DNA of 33,528 nt from Pseudomonadota bacterium (GCA_018240295.1 JAFEGB010000348.1:1-33528); one strand, 5' to 3'. Shown: positions 7,182-13,904, numbered from the stretch's first letter. Numbers and translations: made by a program. The notes: a model not told the origin generated them from the letters alone.

Positions 7182-8207
7182 GTGATGAGTCAGCGTTGTT
7201 TCCAGGTGTCGAGCAGTCTGCGACGCCCCCCAGGCCATCACCCCGTAGAGAACCATGGCAAACCCGTAGGCTTCGAGCGGGTGGCCCAGCCATTGCGGAT
7301 CGCTCAGCGCAGCCCGGGTAGTGGTCATCAAATCCAGCAAGCCGATGACCAGCACCAGCGATGTGTCCTTGAACGTGCCGATGGCGATACCGGTCAGGGC
7401 CGGTATCGCCGTACGCATTGCCTGTGGCAGTGCAATCAGCCATGCATAGGAACGTCTGCCAAAGCCCAGAGCCGCTGCAGCTTCCCGTTGTCCGGCCGCA
7501 ATGGCGACCAGTCCTCCGCGAATGGCCTCCGCCATGTAGGCAGCAACGAACAGGATCAGGGCACCGAGGGCCCGCAGCATCTTGTCGGGAGCAGAAGTTT
7601 CCGGCATCAGCAGCGGCAGCATCACCGATGCCATGAACAGCACGCTGATCAGTGGCACAGCCCGCAATGTTTCGATGTAACACATGGCGAATGCACGCAG
7701 GACATATATCCGGCTGGTTCGTGCAAATGCCAGTGCAATGGCCAGAGGTAATGCTCCCAGCAGGGCACCCAGTGTGAGCAGCAAGGTCAGCGGCAAGCCA
7801 CCCCACAGGGCCACAGGAATGGATGGCAGAAGGCCACCACCGGCGATCAGCCAGACATCCAGCAGCAGGATCAGCAGTCCCGCCGGGTATTTCGTGCGGC
7901 CTGGCTGACGTATCAGCCAGAAAAAGCCGGGCAACATCAGCAGCGCGACAGTCGGTCGCCATTGTTCGGATGGTGGATAAAGACCGAATAGAATGAATCT
8001 CCATTTTTCGGCAATGAATATCCAGCAGGCCCCAGCTTGTGAATGGCAGGATTTTGATTCGCCTGACCAGACGGCATCAATGATTGCCCAGCGGATCAGA
8101 AAATACAGCGCCGTTGCCAGCAGGGCACACAACAGAACGAATATTGCACTGGCAGAAAAAGACTTGGATTGCTGGATCTGCCGGTAGATTCGCCATAAAC
8201 CCGGCAT
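7176..8207 (-). CDS. aapM: Polar amino-acid ABC transporter permease, AapM/BztC type
   Basis: An inner-membrane permease subunit of about 343 residues for general L-amino-acid import. The N-terminal part has the AapM/BztC-specific block ACWIFIAEKWRFILFGLYPP and WGGLPLTLLLTLG. The C-terminal core has five or six membrane helices and the EAA loop EAAAALGFGRRSYAWLIALP that contacts the ATPase, followed by GTFKDTSLVLVIGL. Aap systems normally need AapJ (binding protein), AapQ (second permease) and AapP (ATPase), and none of these is within the window. It begins 22-28 bp after the stop of the plasmid initiator gene on the same strand. ATG 8207 is preferred to TTG 8213; neither has a clear ribosome site. 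An orphan permease would need subunits from elsewhere, or it is a leftover of a rearranged operon. Confidence 0.87.
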   Translation of the reverse strand: MPGLWRIYRQIQQSKSFSASAIFVLLCALLATALYFLIRWAIIDAVWSGESKSCHSQAGACWIFIAEKWRFILFGLYPPSEQWRPTVALLMLPGFFWLIRQPGRTKYPAGLLILLLDVWLIAGGGLLPSIPVALWGGLPLTLLLTLGALLGALPLAIALAFARTSRIYVLRAFAMCYIETLRAVPLISVLFMASVMLPLLMPETSAPDKMLRALGALILFVAAYMAEAIRGGLVAIAAGQREAAAALGFGRRSYAWLIALPQAMRTAIPALTGIAIGTFKDTSLVLVIGLLDLMTTTRAALSDPQWLGHPLEAYGFAMVLYGVMAWGASQTARHLETTLTHHM

Positions 8208-8235
8208 CTTCAAGGAGAATCAGCAAGGCAATGGA

Positions 8236-9147
8236 TCATTGGTCAGAATCCGGTAGAACGCGTTTTCCCTTGCGAGGCTTTGCCGTCGCGAGTGCCTGCA
8301 ATTCGAGCATTGGCAGCTCCGTAGCGACCGTGGAGGACTGTGTCCTGCGCACGTGTACGAGATCGTTGTCGTCAATCTGGAAATGCTCGATGAAACCTAC
8401 CCGCTGTAATTCTTCGAGCGCTTCACGCAGACTGACGCGGAAGTTTCGCAACTCCCGCATGTCCGAACCACAACCTTCAAGAATCGTAGCCACCTTGTAT
8501 GGATAAGGTTGAGCGTGGCTGGAATATACGCCGTGCAGATGTTTGGCAAGATTGCCCTTGATCTTGACCCGTTGCTGCCAGTCGATGCGGGTATAATAGA
8601 CATCGCCGAACAATGCCTTGACTTCCGGTTCTATCCAGATGCGCCAGCGTTCGAGTTTTTCTCCGTCCCGACCTTCACATTCGTATTTGCGAATCATTGA
8701 AACACCGATTTCACGTCCCAGTCTGGCAGAGTTGACTACCAGCATCGTGAACTTCATGCGTTTCAGGTGTTCCCGAAGTTTCTTGTAATAATAACCGGTT
8801 GGTGACCAGCGCAAATCCTTCAGGAATTCATAGGGCTTGATTTCGACGCATTGACCGAGAGGCTGGCGGCGGGCCTCGTGCAGCAGTTGCATCCAGACGT
8901 CCATGTCGTCCTGACGCAGCTCGGTACCCGAGTAGGTGATGCAGATGTCGCCACTCAGCACCGCGATGACTTCATCCTTGAATTCGCGACGTGCCACACA
9001 GCGGTTACGGACGTTGAACAGTGCCGAGCGCACGACTTCGTTCGGGACGCCACGCTTTTCCTCATGCCAGAGCGGCAGTTGCAGCGGGTTGTCGATCTGT
9101 GTCGCACGTTGCTGCAACTGATTGAGCTTACGGACAGGATCGGACAC
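8236..9147 (-). CDS. trfA: Plasmid replication initiator, TrfA family
   Basis: A 303-residue initiator that binds origin iterons and recruits the host helicase. It matches TrfA of IncP plasmids along its length: PLWHEEKRGVPNEVVRSALF (residues 25-44), then NVRNR, ITYSGTELRQDDMDVWMQLL, QPLGQCVEI, GYYYKKLREHLKRMKFT and the C-terminal winged helix LREALEELQRVGFIEHF. The start is GTG 9147 with GGAG about nine bases upstream. Iterons lie directly upstream in both orientations, which supports the assignment. Three inverted iterons sit just before its promoter, so it may control its own synthesis. The base composition looks less GC-rich than that of flanking chromosomal-type genes, suggesting acquisition. 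It appears full length with no frameshift. Confidence 0.95.
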   Translation of the reverse strand: MSDPVRKLNQLQQRATQIDNPLQLPLWHEEKRGVPNEVVRSALFNVRNRCVARREFKDEVIAVLSGDICITYSGTELRQDDMDVWMQLLHEARRQPLGQCVEIKPYEFLKDLRWSPTGYYYKKLREHLKRMKFTMLVVNSARLGREIGVSMIRKYECEGRDGEKLERWRIWIEPEVKALFGDVYYTRIDWQQRVKIKGNLAKHLHGVYSSHAQPYPYKVATILEGCGSDMRELRNFRVSLREALEELQRVGFIEHFQIDDNDLVHVRRTQSSTVATELPMLELQALATAKPRKGKRVLPDSDQ

Positions 9148-9176
9148 GTCGGTGACTCCATCTCGCGATGTCTTGC

Positions 9177-9205
9177 AGCATAGGCAATAGCGTGTCGGGG
9201 GTCAG
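9177..9205 (-). promoter_or_regulatory. Candidate promoter of the trfA-like gene
   Basis: On the minus strand: CTGACC (9205-9200), 17 bp, TATGCT (9182-9177), giving a start about 25 bases before GTG 9147. The match is modest. The first inverted iteron begins 4 bp upstream of the -35, so initiator bound there could affect RNA polymerase. Confidence 0.4.
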
Positions 9206-9208
9206 TAA

Positions 9209-9264
9209 CGTAACAAGACCAGCAGGGACGAAAGATGGCCAGCAAGGCACGAAATATGACCAGC
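9209..9264 (-). repeat. Three inverted iterons upstream of the initiator gene
   Basis: Read on the minus strand: GCTGGTCTTGTTACG (9223-9209), GCTGGCCATCTTTCG (9243-9229) and GCTGGTCATATTTCG (9264-9250), at 20-21 bp pitch. They match the direct iterons at 9621-9764 in the opposite orientation. The last one runs into the 14-bp palindrome ACCAGCATGCTGGT (9259-9272). Confidence 0.85.
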
Positions 9265-9395
9265 ATGCTGGTTTGAAGACCATCGATCGACTGTTAGACC
9301 CTGATCTTGGCTATGAAGGCGGCATGCGCTCGCGTCGTGGTGGTTAACTTTGGAGCCGGTCCACGATTCTTCGGCTTGCAGGTTATGACTTGTTC

Positions 9396-9410
9396 GCTGG
9401 CCTTCTTACG
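9396..9410 (+). repeat. Isolated iteron
   Basis: GCTGGCCTTCTTACG differs at one position from the iterons at 9621 and 9728. It stands alone between the inverted and direct clusters. Confidence 0.7.
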
Positions 9411-9513
9411 TGATCCAGATATCCGTGAGTCTTGTGAAGATGGGTGTTAATAATGTAAGCGTTTGATTTTAAAGAATAAAACAAGCCTGATTCGTTGTCG
9501 TTCGCGAATCTGC

Positions 9514-9557
9514 GGTTAAAGATTGGTTAAAGATCGGTTAAAAGACGGTTAGCATTG
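9514..9557 (+). repeat. Four tandem AT-rich 11-mers, likely unwinding element
   Basis: GGTTAAAGATT (9514), GGTTAAAGATC (9525), GGTTAAAAGAC (9536) and a partial copy GGTTAGCATTG (9547) are spaced exactly 11 bp. The even pitch of about one helical turn and AT content next to iterons fit a DNA-unwinding element, like the 13-mers of other plasmid origins. Confidence 0.7.
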
Positions 9558-9620
9558 ATGCGTCATTCCTGAATAATCCAATTGAATCAGTCGATTGCAG
9601 ATGAATATTTACTAGTGTCT

Positions 9621-9764
9621 GCTGGCCTTGTTACGAAAAAGCGCTGGTCAAGTTTCGCGTGCCTGCTGGTCATCTGACGAGGATTTGCTGGCCATCTGAC
9701 GTGTCTGCTGGTCATGTTCCGTGCCCTGCTGGCCTTGTTACGTGGCAGTGCTGGCCATCTTGCG
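9621..9764 (+). repeat. Seven direct iterons, 20-22 bp pitch
   Basis: Units begin at 9621, 9643, 9665, 9687, 9707, 9728 and 9750, with 15-bp core GCTGGYCATSTKRCG (for example GCTGGTCATCTGACG at 9665). The first 5 bases and the terminal CG are invariant. Pitch and count resemble TrfA iterons of IncP plasmids, though the sequence differs. The last two lie over the stop codon and 3' coding end of the GIY-YIG gene. Confidence 0.9.
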
Positions 9765-11336
9765 AATCCCGCCGGGCGGCAGACGCCATACCCGGCAGCC
9801 GTTCTGGCGCAGTCGCGTGAGTTCGCCGGCGAGCACGGAAGCCAGGTCCCAGTCGATGGCTGTCATCGGTCGGTTGAGGGAGGTCGCATCCGCTTCGCCC
9901 TCGCTCTCACCCTCGGTCAGGTGAATCGACAGGAGTTGCCCGCCCTCCTCCCATTGCCAGTGGCGTTTGCGCAGGCGCAGCAACTGTCGGGACCGGATGT
10001 GCAGGCTGGCGATCGTGGCCAGTGCCCGGGCACTGCAGGTGACTGGATCGAAGGTCTCCAGGCGGTGTTCGGTCGCTCCGGCCGATGCCTCTGGTCTGCG
10101 GCCTTGCTCTGATGCATGCCCTTCGCTTTCTTCCGCAGCCGGACCGGTTTCGGTGGACCGATCGTGACGATGGCGTCGGATGGCGCGCGCGAGCAGGCTG
10201 CGCCGGTCTGGCGGATGCTGCCACGCCGCCAGCAGCACGGTTCGCACGGCGTCCGGTTGCGGGGTTTCATCGCTCCGCGCAGCGGTGATCCCTTGCAGCC
10301 TGCGAAGGTCGCCGTCGAACACGGCCTCGCAGGCGCCGAGCCAGAGTTCGACATTCCAGCTCCCGCTCCACGGACCGATCCGGTATCGCTGGTCGTGCCC
10401 GGTCGCGACCATACCCAGCTCGTGATCGAGCCAGTACAGCGGACGCCGGGATTGCTTCAGCGCGGTGTTGAACGGCGGGTCGAGATGCTGGATTTCGCGG
10501 CATTCGAGGATCGCGGCATGCACGGCGCTCGCACAGACCGTGGTTTCGATCCCGGTCGCACGGGTCAGCAGTTCGCGGATTGCGGCGCTATCCCCCCGGC
10601 GCTTGCGGAAATAGCTGTTTACGCGCTTGTGCAGGGATGTGGCCTTGCCGACGTACAGCACCTGCCCGCGGGCATCGAGATAGCGATAGACCCCCGGGGC
10701 ATCCGGCAGGGCCAGTCGCAGCCGGCGATCGAGGCCGTATTCGCGTGCTCCGGTGCTGGCTGGTCCGCTCGGTTCGCTCAGCCAGGCCAGCAGCGCCGGC
10801 AGGGTCCGGATGCCGTGGTCCGCGAGTTCGGCCAGCATGGCGCGCCAGATCGCCCGTGTGGCGGCAACGTGATCGGTGGCGCGATGGCGCTGTGCCGGTT
10901 CGCTGCCCAGGCGGCCTGCCAGGGCAGCGAGCGAATGGCTGGGCAGGCGCGGATGCAGGCGTCTGGACAGGGCGTGCAGACAGATCAGCGGCGGCAGCTC
11001 GTCACCGAACCAGGCACGCAGCCAGGCCGCTTCGAAGCGCAGGTAATGCGCGACGATCGCAGCCGAGGCTCCCAGCACCGGCGCGAGCCGTTCGCGGGCG
11101 GCGAGCGCTGACAAAGCTCCCGCCGTGCCGGGTTCACAGCCGCGCCGGCGCAGGATCGCGGGCAGGCGCGCCAGGGCCGGCAGCGCGATCGGGCAGGACT
11201 CGATGGCCTCTCCGGCCGAAGTCTGCAGCCACCAGGCGAGATCGAAGGGATGATCGACGTCCGGGCGGGGACCGGTCGCCTGCAGATCGAGCAGCAGCAG
11301 CGGCAGGGTTTCGAGCCGCTGTTCCTGCGTGCTCAT
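9738..11336 (-). CDS. DEDD exonuclease-like / GIY-YIG endonuclease fusion (Cho/UvrC-like)
   Basis: A 532-residue two-domain protein. Residues about 10-170 have a DnaQ-like fold, but the active site is altered: LLLDLQATG has Gln where DxE needs Glu, and ExoII reads HYLRFEAAWL with Glu where Asp is expected. The ExoIII His and Asp (HRATDHVAAT, 151-155) remain. Residues about 208-295 are a UvrC-like GIY-YIG nuclease with an intact set: GVY (215-217), LYVGKA (227-232), Arg238 and Glu278. The remaining 230 residues are an uncharacterised tail. Related fusions are known near Cho and UvrC, which cut damaged DNA 3' of lesions. Here the nuclease probably survives while the exonuclease domain may only bind. 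It overlaps the DUF4202 gene by 4 bp (ATGA) and its 3' end contains two origin iterons. Confidence 0.82.
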   Translation of the reverse strand: MSTQEQRLETLPLLLLDLQATGPRPDVDHPFDLAWWLQTSAGEAIESCPIALPALARLPAILRRRGCEPGTAGALSALAARERLAPVLGASAAIVAHYLRFEAAWLRAWFGDELPPLICLHALSRRLHPRLPSHSLAALAGRLGSEPAQRHRATDHVAATRAIWRAMLAELADHGIRTLPALLAWLSEPSGPASTGAREYGLDRRLRLALPDAPGVYRYLDARGQVLYVGKATSLHKRVNSYFRKRRGDSAAIRELLTRATGIETTVCASAVHAAILECREIQHLDPPFNTALKQSRRPLYWLDHELGMVATGHDQRYRIGPWSGSWNVELWLGACEAVFDGDLRRLQGITAARSDETPQPDAVRTVLLAAWQHPPDRRSLLARAIRRHRHDRSTETGPAAEESEGHASEQGRRPEASAGATEHRLETFDPVTCSARALATIASLHIRSRQLLRLRKRHWQWEEGGQLLSIHLTEGESEGEADATSLNRPMTAIDWDLASVLAGELTRLRQNGCRVWRLPPGGIRKMASTAT

Positions 11337-11923
11337 GCCTGCGTCGGTGCCAGCGCCTGCGCGACGATCGATTGCGCGTAGTCCGACAGGGACAGCGTCA
11401 GCGCAGCCGAGCGGCCGTGTTCGGACATCTTCGCCCAGGTCTTGCGCACGATGGCGATGACCTTGGCCGGATCGTGCTGCGGACCGAAGTTATCGAAGTC
11501 GTGTTCGAGGAAGGCCAGGCAGATGGCGTCCTCGAGCGCCTGCGCTTCCGGGTCGAGCTTCAGCCGCTCGCGCCGGATCAGGGCGCCGACCCGGCTGATC
11601 AGCTCGGGCTCGTAGCCAAGCGCGCCCAGCACGCCGGCGGCGACCTCGGCATGGATGCGCTTCAGCTCCAGGCGCCAGCGCAGATAGCCTTCGCGCGTCA
11701 TCGGCCATTGCGAACGCGGGTGTTCCCAGCGGCGCAGATGATGGGCGCGCGCTGCGAGCAGCAGGGCTTCGCTCGCCTGCGGATGCAGGCGTTCGATCCA
11801 TTGCGAAACGCTGCGGGCGTGGACCAGCGTGCGCGGGGTCGGCACGCCGGCTACTTCGATGCGCTGCGGATCCTCGGCGTTGATGGCGTCGAAGGCAGCG
11901 AGAGCGTCGGCGGTTCGGGACAT
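11333..11923 (-). CDS. DUF4202 family protein
   Basis: A 196-residue soluble protein matching DUF4202. Visible family blocks are AINAEDPQRIEVAG near the start, AARAHHLRRWEHPRSQWPMTREGYLRWR (about 57-84), LEDAICLAFLEHDF (about 130-143) and a C-terminal IVRKTWAKMSEHG. Paired histidines in the AHH segment and the KRIHAEVA segment, with the later Asp/Glu-rich helix, recall an all-helical HD-like metal-site protein, but no activity is established for the family. It overlaps the start of the exonuclease/GIY-YIG gene by four bases, so the two are probably co-translated. It lies downstream of parAB on the same strand, separated by a parS-like palindrome. Whether it serves the replicon or is cargo is unknown. 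Confidence 0.85.
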   Translation of the reverse strand: MSRTADALAAFDAINAEDPQRIEVAGVPTPRTLVHARSVSQWIERLHPQASEALLLAARAHHLRRWEHPRSQWPMTREGYLRWRLELKRIHAEVAAGVLGALGYEPELISRVGALIRRERLKLDPEAQALEDAICLAFLEHDFDNFGPQHDPAKVIAIVRKTWAKMSEHGRSAALTLSLSDYAQSIVAQALAPTQA

Positions 11924-11997
11924 GGCGGCGGTTCGGGTCAGGAAGGGGGAAACGCAGCGTAACCCGCTGCAGGCTCACCCGTCCGCCCTGTGCAGGC

Positions 11998-12024
11998 CGC
12001 GGTGTAGCAACTTGCTACACCGCG
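11998..12024. promoter_or_regulatory. Palindrome TGTAGCAACTTGCTACA, copy 2 (putative parS)
   Basis: Thirteen-base arms around one central C; the core is identical to copies 1 and 3. It lies 11 bp beyond the parB stop and 75 bp before the DUF4202 start. Confidence 0.7.
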
Positions 12025-12034
12025 CAGGCCGGGT

Positions 12035-12958
12035 TCAGGTGCCTGATTCGTTGCGGTCCGGGCCGGATTCCGCCAGCAGGGCTTCGACGAAGCTTCGCAG
12101 TCGCTGTTCCTGCGCGCCGCTGAGGGCGTCGACCTTCAGGCGGATCACGAAGTGTGCGGCGTCCCGCGAGACGGTGCCGACGTGCTGCCCTTCGCGCGTG
12201 AAGCGATGCAGCGCGCGTTCGACAGCCTTGCGCTGCGGGGCGGGTTCAGCCTTGCCGAGACCGGCGGCGACAAAGGCGGCGAGCCGGGTCTGCTGCAGCT
12301 CGCCGGCTTCGAGCTTCGTCCAGGCCTCGCGCAGCAGCGGCAGGGCGCGTTCATCGGCCAGCATGCGTTTCACGTCGGCCGCCGCCGCCCGCGACAGCAG
12401 CCGGGGCTGTGCATCGAGCCGGGCCCGCAGATCCTCGGGCAGCGCCTCGAAGGCCAGATACTTGTAGAGGTCCTCGCGGGTGCGACCCAGGGCTTCGGCA
12501 AGCTTGGCCTTGGAGGGAAACTGATCCTCGATGCGGCGGATGGCGATGCCGATCTCGTAATCGCTGAGATCCTCGCGCTCCATGTTCTCGGCCAGCGCCG
12601 TGACCGCCATGCGCGCATCGTCGGCGTCCTGCACCAGCGCCTCGATGGTGGGCTTGCCGAGCAGCCGGCAGGCCCGCCAGCGGCGTTCACCGGCGACCAG
12701 CTGCCAGCGCTCGCCCGCCGGGCGCACGACGACCGGCTGGTGCTGGCCGAGTTCGGCGATCGAGCCGGCGAGCCGGCGAAGCTCGTCCTCGTCGAACACC
12801 TTGCGCGGCTGGAACGGATTCGGATCGATCGCATCGACCGGCAGCATCAGGTGGCGGCGACCGGCGTCGAAACCGAGCTCCTGACGGGCGCTGCTGTGAC
12901 GCTGATGGTTCTCTTCGAGCCGGCGGGCCAGCTCGGCCTTGCGGTCACGCGGGCTCAT
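12035..12958 (-). CDS. parB: ParB-type partition protein
   Basis: A 307-residue centromere-binding protein and probable CTP-dependent clamp. The N-terminal domain has the family blocks NPFQPRKVFDEDELRRLAGSI (about 47-67), QPVVVRP, VAGERRWRA with the GERRxRA nucleotide motif (about 90-96), and ENMEREDLSDYE (about 127-138). A helix-turn-helix follows, PSKAKLAEALGRTREDLYKYLAF (about 149-171), for parS recognition. The C-terminal part would dimerise. Its ATG overlaps the parA stop by four bases, the usual parAB operon form. Palindromes sit immediately beyond both ends of parAB, consistent with its binding sites. It is closer to plasmid-type ParB than to the chromosomal protein near gidAB, whose parS (TGTTNCACGTGAAACA) is not seen here. 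Confidence 0.93.
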   Translation of the reverse strand: MSPRDRKAELARRLEENHQRHSSARQELGFDAGRRHLMLPVDAIDPNPFQPRKVFDEDELRRLAGSIAELGQHQPVVVRPAGERWQLVAGERRWRACRLLGKPTIEALVQDADDARMAVTALAENMEREDLSDYEIGIAIRRIEDQFPSKAKLAEALGRTREDLYKYLAFEALPEDLRARLDAQPRLLSRAAAADVKRMLADERALPLLREAWTKLEAGELQQTRLAAFVAAGLGKAEPAPQRKAVERALHRFTREGQHVGTVSRDAAHFVIRLKVDALSGAQEQRLRSFVEALLAESGPDRNESGT

Positions 12959-13770
12959 TCGTCCTCCTCCCCGCTCACGCTCAGCTGCAGTTCGGCGGCC
13001 AGCGCCACGGCCAGCTGATGGAATTCGCGCGAGACCTTCGCGCTCCGGTCCCAGCGGTGCAGGCTGGCATTGGCCATCGCCGCCTGCTCGACCTTGGTGC
13101 TGGTCGAGATGCGCACCGGCAGCAGCCGGCCGATCTCGGCCCTGGCCGTACCCTCGATCAGCTTGCAGACGGTCTGGCGTTCGTCGTGACGCATCAGCAG
13201 CGCACCGAGCAGCGCCAGCCCGGGGTTGATGCGCCGGATCATGCCGACGTGATGCATCAGGTCGGTGACGCCGTACATGCCGTACTGCGAGCCGGAGATC
13301 ACCGGGATGATCAGATGCGTGGCAGCGGCCAGCGCGTTGCTGGTCAGCAGCTTCAGGCTGGGCGGGCAGTCCATCAGCACCACGTCGTAGATGCCATCGA
13401 GCGGCGCGAGCTTGCTGCGCAGTTCCTCGGCCGGGCGGGGCGTGCGTTCGCGCAGCTGGTCCTCGGTGCGCCCGAGCGCCAGCGAGCCGTAGATCAGCGC
13501 CACGCCCTCGATGTTGGTGTCGTCATGGATCGCCAGCGGCAGTTTTTCCGGCTCGGCGAGCAGCAGTTCGGCGCAGGTGACGGGCACCTCGCTCGGGTGC
13601 TTGCGTCCGACGTGCAGGCTGGCATTGGCCTGCGGATCGAGATCGACGATCAGCACCGACAGGCCGAGGCGCGCGAATTCGGCCCCCAGGTGCACGACGG
13701 TCGTCGTCTTGCCGCAGCCGCCCTTGTGGTTGGCGACGGCGATGAAACAGGTCCGGCGTTCAGCTGCCAC
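12955..13770 (-). CDS. parA: ParA-type partition ATPase
   Basis: A 271-residue Walker-type ATPase that positions replicon copies on the nucleoid with ParB. The deviant Walker A motif NHKGGCGKTTT is at residues 14-24 with the signature lysine (KGG). The second motif VDLDPQANAS is near 43-52, and Walker B VVLMDCPPS near 130-138. There is no N-terminal helix-turn-helix, so it is a short ParA, like chromosomal Soj or small plasmid ParAs, and would not repress its own operon in the manner of P1 ParA. The start is GTG 13770, preceded by a strong GAGGAGG site nine bases upstream. A good promoter lies at 13807-13835 and a palindrome at 13880-13904. Confidence 0.95.
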   Translation of the reverse strand: MAAERRTCFIAVANHKGGCGKTTTVVHLGAEFARLGLSVLIVDLDPQANASLHVGRKHPSEVPVTCAELLLAEPEKLPLAIHDDTNIEGVALIYGSLALGRTEDQLRERTPRPAEELRSKLAPLDGIYDVVLMDCPPSLKLLTSNALAAATHLIIPVISGSQYGMYGVTDLMHHVGMIRRINPGLALLGALLMRHDERQTVCKLIEGTARAEIGRLLPVRISTSTKVEQAAMANASLHRWDRSAKVSREFHQLAVALAAELQLSVSGEEDE

Positions 13771-13806
13771 GGGTACGGTCCTCCTCGATTCCGTGCACGA
13801 TGGCGG

Positions 13807-13835
13807 CTTATAGCATCGTCATTTCAGGTGACCAA
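13807..13835 (-). promoter_or_regulatory. parAB promoter
   Basis: On the minus strand: TTGGTC (13835-13830), 17 bp, TATAAG (13812-13807), giving a start near 13800 and a 30-base leader to GTG 13770. The palindrome copy 3 is 44 bp upstream of the -35, so ParB spreading from it could repress the operon. Confidence 0.65.
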
Positions 13836-13879
13836 ACCGTGTGGGCTGCGGACCGCTTCCCGGCCGGTGCGTGCGCGGA

Positions 13880-13904
13880 CGGGTGTAGCAACTTGCTACA
13901 CCCG
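13880..13904. promoter_or_regulatory. Palindrome TGTAGCAACTTGCTACA, copy 3 (putative parS)
   Basis: Twelve-base arms around one central C, between parA and the hybrid kinase gene. Core identical to copies 1 and 2; the flanks differ (here GGG/CCC), so the 17-bp core is the conserved unit. Confidence 0.7.

Larger units (their letters stand above)
9209..9764. other. Putative iteron-type replication origin (oriV)
   Basis: Between the initiator gene and the GIY-YIG gene lie three inverted iterons (9209-9264), one isolated direct iteron (9396-9410), four AT-rich 11-bp direct repeats (9514-9557) and seven direct iterons (9621-9764). A one-mismatch DnaA box, TGTTAATAA, is at 9445-9453. The part from about 9440 to 9620 is the most AT-rich stretch noticed in the window. 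Iterons, an AT-rich repeat zone and an adjacent TrfA-family gene together form the standard plan of a theta-type plasmid origin. Activity is inferred. Confidence 0.85.

Noticed and set aside
9209-9764. Repeat cluster as a CRISPR array
   Set aside because: Units are 15 bp at 20-22 bp pitch with short, related gaps and there are no cas genes; a TrfA-type initiator adjoins it.
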